Positions 60,464-64,000 of a stretch of DNA of 64,000 nucleotides are shown piece after piece. The DNA is taken from assembly GCF_036370855.1 (NCBI RefSeq), contig NC_088102.1, positions 72,115,601-72,179,600 on the forward strand. Direction: 5' to 3'. Source of the stretch: Dromaius novaehollandiae. Its lineage: Eukaryota > Chordata > Aves > Casuariiformes > Dromaiidae. The translations under genes were made by a program, and so were the position numbers. Numbering within the stretch: the first letter of the stretch is position 1; every line of letters starts with the position of its first letter. The notes below the pieces were generated by a model. It searched no databases, had not been told where the DNA came from, and saw only the letters and a list, made by a program, of their open reading frames with translations.

Positions 60464-60897
60464 CATGGACAGACACTCCTGCCCTGCCCAGGGACTACAT
60501 CCTAGATGGGTACAATGATGCCGTGGCCACGCTGCACCCCGGAGCGGCCCCCGGTCAGGGGCCGAGCAAGGAAGGTCTCCGAGGCAGCAGGGCTGGGAGG
60601 TACGAGGCACCACAGCCTGCGTGGCAGTGCTGCTGTTCCCAGCACCGTGCCTTCCCATCAGGAGAGGCAGCTCCCCCATACTGTGGGGCTAACCACCCTG
60701 ATCATCTCCCCACACCCTGAGCAGTCCTGGGCGGGGGGGGGGGGGGGAGAGCACCTTTGCCCCACTGCCTCGAGGTGTCCGCTCCTTGGGGTGCTTCTCT
60801 TAGTGCCCCAGGGAGGTGGGCGGAGTGGCCAGGACAGTGGGGGTGTCTGCCCACGCCCGCCTGAGCCGTGCACCTGCACCATGCTGCCCCCTTGCAG
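60464..60897 (+). other. Chimeric junction: tail exon 3 piece joined to the SRCR6-SRCR7 intron
   Basis: From about 60464 the sequence is a 5'-cut cytoplasmic exon 3 (LDGYNDAVA-like, ending at 60599 before GTACGAGG) plus the start of its downstream intron. Near 60690 it switches to the end of the SRCR6-SRCR7 intron. A run of 15 G lies at 60733-60747. The tail exon piece is upstream of SRCR7, out of normal order, so this is rearranged DNA and not part of a working gene. Confidence 0.7.
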
Positions 60898-63537
60898 AGC
60901 TCACAGCCCTGCGGCTGGCGGGCGGCAGCAGCTGCACCGAGCGCCTGGAGGTCTTCCACAACGGGACGTGGGGCAGCGTGTGCGCCAACGTCACCAGCCT
61001 CGCCACAGCTGCTGTGGTGTGCCGGCAGTGGGGCTGAAGGGCCACAGGCCGGCTGGCATCTGCCCCCGCAGGCACACAGGGCTTGGGCCCCGCATGGCTG
61101 GCCTGGGTGCAGTGTGGGCTGGGGACCGACTCCCTCTGGCACTGCCCCTCGGCACCCTGGCAGCTGCAGCCCTGTGACTCCCTCGGGGATATTCACACCA
61201 TGTGTGATGGGGAGCCTGGCAGCACCAGAGGGACTCCCACATCAGCCATGGCAACCAGCCGCCCAGATGGCACAGACGGCATAGGTACCTCTTCCCGCGC
61301 AGAGCAGCACGGTGGCCCCAGGGACCCTCCAGCTCCGGCCAGCGCAGCCCAGTGGAGGGGGAGCAGCTCTGGCAAGGAGATCCCAGCTGCCTGGGCACTG
61401 ATACCCCTCGGCCTCATGCAGGGGTTGGCCCCCAGGCACAGGGGTGCCCTCCTTGGCCTCCCTGTCCCTCCTGCCACTCCTCTGCACCCCCCGTGCATCC
61501 ACAGTGATGCAGGATGGGACAGGGTCCTCAGCCTCCCTCCAGCTCTGCCGCGTGTTGGTGTCGTCGCAGGTGCCCACAGGAGCCCCACAGCGGGTGCTGG
61601 GGCCATGGCAGTGCCCGTCATCCTCTGCATCATCCTGGGGACCCTACTCCGCCTGGCCCTGGGGGCCCTCGCCGTGCAGGCAAGGCGCGCCATGGCTCGG
61701 CACAGAGGTAGGTCGTGCCGGGGGTCTCTGGGGCTGAAGCTACCAGGAGGAGGCGCCAGGGCAGAGGCTGTCTGGGCTGGGGGCTGCTGATGGTTCCTGG
61801 GACTGCCTGGCCACGGGGCGGCCCAGCTGCACAGGCTGGAGGTGGGTGTGGCAGTAGAGGCCCGGAGGCCAGTGCCGAGCAGGGGCAGGACCCAGCGCAG
61901 CACGAGGGTCAGGCAGGGGCGCCAGAGCCACTCGGTGGATGGGGCAGAGCAGTGGAGCTGGGCCACAGGGTTATCGCGGGCACAGCTGGTGACCCCCACC
62001 ATCCCACATTCTGTGCCCACGGCCTGGGGTTACGGCTGCCCTTGCTTTCTAGGCCCTGGCAGAGCCACGGATGCAATCTCTGAGGCCGTCTATGAGGAGC
62101 TCGACTACACCCTGACACCGGAGTACCAGGAGGTGCCCAGTGTCTCAGGTGCATGCACCCTGGGACAGGAGCTTCAAGTGTTCAGGCAACGAATCTCTCC
62201 TGTCTGCCTGCACCCACAGACTGCCCCATGGCCAGGGCCGCACACTCAGCACCGATGCCAGTGTTGTCTGCTCTCATAAGAGCACGGAGCACGGGGAAAA
62301 GGCTGCAGAGGGAGGCACTGGGAGACGGGCAGTGGGGACAGGGGTGCCCTGGGCAGGGACGGGGCATGGAGGCTGTGGGCTGGCTTGTGGCACCCCCCAG
62401 GGGTGTGGGGAGGCAGAGGGATGCGGGAGGCAGAGGGCTGCAATGGCCTGGCAGGCCATGACTCCCAACAGCCCCTCCCTCGCCAGCCCGGCTCAGCCCA
62501 GTGCCTCTCCGTGGGGAGGGAGGTCCCTGTACTGAGGCCCCCACGCACCCGCTGCAGCAGCTGGGCTGGGAGCCCGGCCACGTGCAGGCCGTGGGGAGCT
62601 GCAGCGCAGAGGCATCTCCTGGCCCTCCACAGTCACCGCTGTGTGGCAAGGCTGTCCTGCCCAGGGTGCTGGCCAGGCCATGGGTCCAGGCAGCCTCCCC
62701 TAACGCCCCATCCTCCAGGCTCCCCGTCGGAGGGCTCAGTGATGAAGCTGCCATATTGCACCTTCCACAATGTGGAGGCCACCAGCCCCGGGACAGCAGC
62801 AGGTACGGGGCCGGGGCGCAGGACCGTGCTGCCGTGTTCCCAGAGTTGCAGCCCTCTGAGGCAGCTGGTGCCAGCAGGGGCCTCACATGGTGCCTTGGCA
62901 GCATGGCCATGTGGCCCTCGGTTATTTTCTGGCCTGGCACTTGTGGCTGGGGACAAGTCTTGGGGCTACTGGCTCCATTCGAGAGCTGGCAGCCCCATGC
63001 AGCAGGCCCCAACGTTGGCACCCCCAGTTCCACAGCCAGCGGGGGCTGGCATAACGCGGCCCCTGCCCCCGCCTTTGTTTCACTGACCATCTGTCGCAGA
63101 CAACCCTGCCCAGGCACGACCTCCCAGATGGGTACAATGATGCCGCGGCCACGCTGCACCCTGGAGTGGCCCCTGCTCAGGGGCCGAGCAAGGAAGGTGT
63201 CTCCGAGGCAGCGGGGCTGGGAGGTAAGAGGCACCACAGCCTGCGTGGCAGTGCTGCTGTTCCCAGCACCGTGCCATCCCACCAGGAGAGGCAGCTTCCC
63301 CGCGCTGTGCCGCAGTGGTGGGCAGCGTGTGGGCATGGGGGGGATCCCCAGGCGGGTCCTGGCAGCCAGGGGATGAAACAGCCACTACAGAAACTGGCCT
63401 TGCTGACCCCAGTGGGGAGCCCACCCTCGCTGAGCCACCTGGAGCTGCCGGGAGCTGTGACAAACGCCCTAGCCTCAGCGCCTGGGGACATGGGCTACGG
63501 CGACGTTGGCGTCAGCAGCCCCGGGACATCGCTGTGA
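60898..63537 (+). pseudogene. Gene 6: 5'-truncated copy with nonsense in SRCR7
   Basis: Recognisable exons are SRCR7 plus stalk (60898-61284), transmembrane (61570-61707), and cytoplasmic 62053-62148, 62719-62802, 63100-63223 and 63413-63537. There is no promoter, signal exon or SRCR1 to 6. In SRCR7 the conserved LGCG has become W-G-stop (TGA 61035-61037). The helix has an Arg in its middle (GTLLRLALG). Cytoplasmic exon 3 has the same five-base loss as gene 2. From about 61800 onward it is nearly identical to the gene 2 tail, including the SRCR3 insert. A dead member, but one that could donate sequence by gene conversion. Confidence 0.8.
62165..62446 (+). repeat. SRCR3 exon/intron insert, second occurrence
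   Basis: Same insert as at 17990-18270, at the same intron position and with the same ends, so it was copied together with the gene 2-type tail. Confidence 0.72.
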
Positions 63538-63774
63538 GCACGATGGGGCCATGCTGCAGCAGTCCCTGGGGATGCACATGGTGCCATGGGGCTCTGCCCC
63601 CACGCAGCCACGGCCCAGCCTCAGAGGGCGTTGGCTGCCTGATTGACCACCCACTCAGGCCTGCCAGGGCCTACGGGCACTGTGGAGATCTGCCTCCATC
63701 ATCCCGCCAACACAGCCCTCTGGCCATGCCAGACTTTGTGTGTCCTTCCACTGTGCATTTCTCTCTTTTCTATT

Positions 63775-64000
63775 GTTCTCATGGCCGGGGCACAGGGCCA
63801 TGCTGCCACGTGCCCGGAGGTGCAGCCCTCTGATGCAGCTGGTGGTCTCACGTGGTGCCTGGGCAGCATGGCCATGTGGCCCTCGGTTATTTTCTGGCCT
63901 GGCATTCATGGCTGAGGACTAGCCTCAGGGCTGCTGGCTCCATCCGAGAGCTGGCAGCCCCACACAGTGGGCCCCAACATCGGCAGCCCCAGGTCCATGG
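63775..64000 (+). pseudogene. Start of the duplicated last exons after gene 6 (cut by window end)
   Basis: At 63774 the poly(A) region breaks off (CTATT then GTTCTC) and the intron before cytoplasmic exon 3 begins again, exactly as after gene 2 at 19597. The window ends before the second exon 3. Confidence 0.65.

Noticed and set aside
60733-60747. Run of 15 G as a functional G-quadruplex or promoter element
   Set aside because: It lies in a rearranged intron piece of a pseudogene and is absent from the other copies. Slippage or assembly uncertainty is simpler.
1-64000. tRNA, rRNA, CRISPR, LTR or DNA transposon features
   Set aside because: None were seen by eye. The only interspersed repeats I could recognise are CR1 pieces.

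Overview
This window is vertebrate, and almost certainly avian, nuclear DNA. It is GC-rich with short introns, the recognisable interspersed repeats are 5'-truncated CR1 LINEs (all antisense to the genes), and single-exon SRCR domains are spliced in uniform phase 1. No bacterial, viral or organellar genes are seen.

The window is a tandem array of one receptor gene family. Five near-complete plus-strand genes (starts near 103, 13105, 27124, 40980 and 53217; about 12-14 kb per unit) share one 13-exon plan: a signal-peptide exon, seven group B-type SRCR exons, a transmembrane exon and four small cytoplasmic exons. The ectodomain and the tail (AVYEELDY, then two GYDD-type tyrosine motifs) match the CD163/WC1/SCART class of leukocyte receptors. 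The closest tail resemblance is to WC1, the gamma-delta T-cell co-receptor. I leave gene symbols blank because orthology cannot be fixed without a tree. A sixth, 5'-truncated and nonsense-disrupted copy (60898-63537) and a three-exon SRCR fragment (35786-37002) complete the family.

Each unit repeats the same layout: proximal promoter (two GATA motifs, inverted CCAAT, TATA) - gene - ATTAAA poly(A) signal - a unique-looking flank - a long CR1 piece - in three units a NACHT-domain fragment of an NLRP-type gene - spacer - a short CR1 piece - a tiny FISNA-like exon remnant - upstream region of the next gene. Units have exchanged sequence. Gene 1/block A/gene 2 reappears about 40 kb later as gene 4/block D/gene 5. 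The 3' end of gene 2 reappears about 44 kb later in gene 6. Genes 3 and 4 share their 5' halves.

The array looks like a fast-evolving immune receptor cluster. SRCR domains 2 and 5 have lost one predicted disulphide pair together, gene 5 has lost a conserved cysteine in SRCR4, and gene 2 has a frameshifted, duplicated tail. CR1 copies lie at the breakpoints of both broken copies, which points to CR1-mediated unequal exchange. Exon boundaries come from GT-AG (once GC-AG) sites, phase and copy-to-copy comparison by eye. Transcript data would be needed to confirm them.
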